Source: Chionoecetes opilio (lineage: Eukaryota; Arthropoda; Malacostraca; Decapoda; Majidae). Taken from it: a stretch of DNA of 64,000 bases. Under the pieces are notes generated by a model, which saw only the letters and a list, made by a program, of their open reading frames with translations, had not been told where the DNA came from and did no database searches. The first letter of the stretch is position 1; the number at the start of each line of letters is the position of its first letter. The stretch is from contig JACEEZ010016177.1 of assembly GCA_016584305.1 (NCBI GenBank), forward strand, positions 45,001 to 109,000, in the 5' to 3' direction. Shown here in pieces: positions 60,420-64,000 of this stretch. Both the position numbers and the translations under genes were made by a program.

Positions 60420-63400
60420 ATGAATAGAATCAATACGATAACGGTGGCAGGGTTGTGGTGGTGGTTAGCGGTGATGGGCGGGGCACACACGCTCATTACG
60501 CCCCTACACCGCCCACCCACGCCCTACGCCACCCATCAGACCTCGCCACAACGCCCTCCTGAGTCCATAACCAGCGGGGTGACGGATGAATATAACGTGG
60601 ATGCTGTCACTTCCTTTCCCGCTGTCAGAGTAAATTTACATATCTTAGAAGCGCTACAAGAACACGTTAATACCTCCATTGGAACAAATAACCTCAATGT
60701 AACCCCCTCTGCATTAAATTTACCCATGAAAGAGGAAGGAAATGGTAAGAAAGACTATGAATCCCCAATAGTTCTTGAGCTTTCCCGCCAAAACCGCGAG
60801 GAAAAAACTGATGAGGAGAAAGTTGAGTCCATACCCGACGCCGCTTTGAGGATTAAACATTATCTGAAGTCAAAAAGAACGAGGGAATTACCTAAACCGA
60901 AGGAAAACCAGGACGATATATCAAGTAAAGGTCTCCATACTACCCGAGAGGTTGTGAATGCAGGAAAATTAGATAAAGAAGATAGGATGATGGAGAAAGA
61001 AGAAGAAGAACAAGAGGATATAGAGGTGGAAATAGCGAATAAGCACTTTCCTCAACGTCATAGCAGACAGCACACGATAGCACCACTCCTCTCGCCTAAT
61101 GGAACCTCAGTGCTGGTACAGACGGAGGCATTTAGCACGTTTCACCAGCACGCAACACCACGGCGACAAAGTGGTGTTGATAACGGTGATGTGTGGGTGC
61201 GTGTTCCTCTGTTACCACCACCACTAACACCACCAACAACAACACCAGGGTCATCATTATTAACAGTATTACCATCACCACCACCATCACCACTACTACC
61301 ACTACTACCAACATCGTATTCTGGGAGTCAGTCCTCACCAACACCACCACAATCATTACCACTACCACCATTACATCACCACGATCAATACCCATCACTA
61401 CCACATCCTACCACCACTACCACAAACACCACCACTATTCCAGGCACAACCATTTCTGCCACTAACACCACCACAACGACAATATTTCCTCCTCCTCTTC
61501 CTTTCGCCACCACACCACCAACCACTACAACCACCACACCACCAACCACTACAACCACCACACCACCAACCACTACAACCACCACACCACCAACCACTAC
61601 AACCACCACACCACCAACCACTACAACCACCACACCACCAACTACAACAACCAATCCAACTCAGGATACAAACATGACTACAACCCCTACCACAATCACA
61701 ACCACTACAACCACATCACCACACAACCAAACCACCCACGAATCAAATCACCACTACTTTCACAACAACCTCACCACTAAAAACGTAAACCCACAACCTA
61801 CACGTCAACCTCAGAACCTCAACACCATTTCCTTCGTCACTGCTACAACCTCAAGCACCACCACCACCACCACTCACAACCCCGTCACCTCACCCACCAC
61901 CCTCACCACCACTACAACACTAAGAAAACCTACTGATGATGCAACACTCCTAAACACTACTACTGGACGAATACCCGATAGAGGAACCCTTCTGGAGGAG
62001 ACATCAGGTAGACAAAGAGATCGAACCCTCCCTCGAAGTCATGAAACGCCCTCAGGAGCCAACACGATGCTCCTCTTTCCCTCCCTCCCGAAGATCTTTA
62101 CAGTGAAGTTACTCACGGTAGAGACTAGGGAAGGAACGAAGGATACCGATAAAGGGCTTGTAGGATATGTAGGAGACCCCAAGGATACTGACAAAGGGGG
62201 TGTAGGATACGTAGAAGACCCCAAGGATACGGACAAATGGAGTGTAGGAGACGTAGGAGACCCCAAGGATACTGACAAATGGAGTGTAGGAGACGTAGGA
62301 GACCCCAAGGATACTGACAAAGGGAGTGTAGGATATATAAGAGACACTGCTATATATCCTATTACAACATATGCTCCTGTACCTCCATATCGCCTAGGAA
62401 TTACAACTCTTACAACTCTTCCTATGCGTTTTATACCTCAACTCAGCACGAAGGATACCACAGTCCATCCTTTTTATCCTTCTCGCCCTCCTTCGTCCCG
62501 TCCTCAACCTCCTCATCGTCCTACCATCATCATCAGAAAACACGGGGCTCAGTTACGTATTCCTGTCATACCATCAGCTGATTTTAGTTCGTTTAAGCCA
62601 CAAGAGTCAACGAAGACTTATCCACACTCTACTAAACGACAAGGGATCAAGTTATTGTTATCACGACCTCGGAAACCATTGAAACGACACCCTGTTAAGT
62701 CCTCCCCAACACGACCTTCCACAGTAACCCCAACCATCAAGTCGTTCTTCAATAATCGACTTACTTCCCCAACCTCACGCCCTTTCCCCTCCTCCCTAAC
62801 ACACCCTCCAACCTCCTCCCCAACCACTCGAAGTCCTTCCCTAAGACTTCCTTCCCCAATCCTACGACCATCCTCCTCCCCACCTACTCGAAGTCTTTCC
62901 CTAGGACTTCCTTCCCCAATCCTACGACAAACCCCTTCCCCAACCTCACGTCCTTTCCCCTCCTCCCTAACACACCCTCCAACCTCCTCCCCAACCACTC
63001 GAAGTTCTTCCCTAAGACTTCCTTCCCCAATCCTACGACCATCCTCCTCCCCACCTACTCGAAGTTCTTCCCTAAGACTTCCTTCCCCAATCCTACGACC
63101 ATCCTCCTCCCTACCCACCCAAAGTCCCATTCTAAGACGTCTTTCTCCAATAACTCGAAGTCCCTCCCTAAAACATCCTTCCCCAATCCTACGACAAACA
63201 ACCTCCCTACCCACTCGAAGTCCTTCTCCAAAACCTCCTTCCCCAACCCCAAGCCAAACACCTTCCCCACCTACCCAAAGTCCTTCTCCAAGACTTCCTA
63301 ACCCAACCCCACAACATCCCTCCTCCCCACCCGCCCTTAACCCTTCCCCAACACGCCCTTCCCTAAGATCTCCTTCCCAAATCCTACGACCAACATCCTC

Positions 63401-63837
63401 CCCACCTACTCGAAGCCCTACCCCAACCCCAAGCCATCCCTCTTCTCCACCTACCAATAACCCCTCCCCAACCCCACAACACCCCTCCCGACCCACCCTC
63501 AACCCCTCCTCAAGACCTCCAACCTCAACCCATACCTCCTCCCCACCTACCAATAACCCCTCCCCAACAACCCACAACCAACGACACCACGAAACAACAT
63601 CCCCATTATCTCTCTTCCCCCTCCTCCTCTTCCCCACGACTCCTCCTCCACCCTCTGTGTATACCAACCCCCACCAGGCCTCCCCACGCCCCCTCCACCC
63701 CCTCCCACGCCCGGCCAAGGGGTGTTTGGGGGTACGCCGTGCGGTGGTTCCCTCCTGACGAAGATGAATGACTTGATGACGAGGGAGTTGGCGATGGACT
63801 CTTTCGGGATGCAAGTTTACGAGGCGGTGATGGAAAG
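60420..63837 (+). CDS. Mucin-like Thr/Pro/Ser-rich secreted protein (partial, unrecognised)
   Basis: ATG at 60420 with signal peptide MNRINTITVAGLWWWLAVMG then GAHT. The open frame runs 1112 residues to a TGA at 63756-63758. A C-terminal alternative frame is clearly coding: PTPGQGVFGGTPCGGSLLTK, then MNDLMTRELAMDSFGMQVYE and AVMER, up to a donor GTAAAA at 63838. So a small indel in the C-rich stretch around 63650-63720 is likely, and the gene continues beyond the window. The middle contains PPTTTTTT repeats (about 61510-61650), five DPKDTDK(G/W)SVG units (62130-62340) and about 17 repeats of RSPSLRLPSPILRP type (62750-63450). The first 200 residues are less repetitive, acidic and basic, with a RHSRQHT site. 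It fits an extracellular, heavily O-glycosylated protein. Function unknown. Confidence 0.65.
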
Positions 63838-63841
63838 GTAA

Positions 63842-63845
<4 letters not shown>

Positions 63846-63898
<53 letters not shown>

Positions 63899-63919
63899 TG
63901 TGTGGGTGTGTGTGGGTGG

Positions 63920-63996
<77 letters not shown>

Positions 63997-64000
63997 GAGA
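63846..64000. repeat. (GT)n then (GA)n after the splice donor
   Basis: GT repeats start a few bases after the donor GTAAAAGTGTG and change into GA repeats that run to the window end. Confidence 0.9.

Noticed and set aside
62618..63814. Minus-strand open frame of about 398 codons (Gly/Glu-rich)
   Set aside because: It is the antisense shadow of the Pro/Ser repeats of the plus-strand mucin-like gene, which has a signal peptide and a splice donor.

Overview
This is a eukaryotic nuclear window, almost certainly from an arthropod and most likely a decapod crustacean. The signs are multi-exon genes with GT-AG introns, very dense (CT)n, (GT)n and (GA)n microsatellites, degenerate TTAGG-type repeats, and a rich mix of hAT, Tc1, Harbinger, Helitron-like, LINE and tRNA-derived SINE sequence. 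The species cannot be named from the sequence.

The central feature is a direct tandem duplication of a nine-exon SLC17-type (sialin / phosphate-cotransporter-like) major-facilitator gene, about 4030-21715 (copy 1) and 34060-48065 (copy 2). All exons of both copies can be placed with matching phases. Exon identity is very high. Copy 1 is an intact 504-codon reading frame. Copy 2 is intact except in exon 6, where a 5-nt loss plus an 18-nt gain shifts the frame and gives a stop in exon 8. A tRNA-Leu(TAG) gene lies in intron 4 of both copies inside an inverted-repeat cassette.

The two copies serve as mutual empty sites. Copy 1 alone carries a TA-flanked element with a nested hAT just upstream of the start codon, a CR1/L2-like LINE split by two Helitron-like elements, a 2.6-kb hAT with a nested TIR element, a hAT MITE and a Tc1 element. 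Copy 2 alone carries a short relative of that hAT, a Helitron-like element, an RNase-H-bearing LINE, a VNTR hAT, another TIR element, a CCTCCGCC-type element and an intron-8 hAT.

Left flank (1-4030): a degraded PIF/Harbinger element with a transposase N-terminal remnant and an opposite-strand MADF-like ORF, then a hAT remnant. Middle (21.7-34.06 kb): no host gene recognised. It holds fold-backs, a hAT remnant, (CA)n, SINEs, minisatellites, LINE fragments and a near-perfect 141-bp-arm inverted repeat, partly inside a possible 5.7-kb hAT-like composite.

Right flank (48.5-64 kb): four plus-strand genes or gene parts for low-complexity proteins, three of them with signal peptides. One is Asn-rich with a furin-like site, one is a giant His/Glu/Thr-rich protein with a transmembrane segment and a Cys-containing C-terminus, one is a Ser/Thr-to-Lys-rich protein, and one is a Thr/Pro/Ser-rich mucin-like protein running off the window. 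I do not recognise a named family for them. The three signal-peptide genes each need one or two small frame corrections in low-complexity sequence, which points to sequence errors, unstable tracts or decay.
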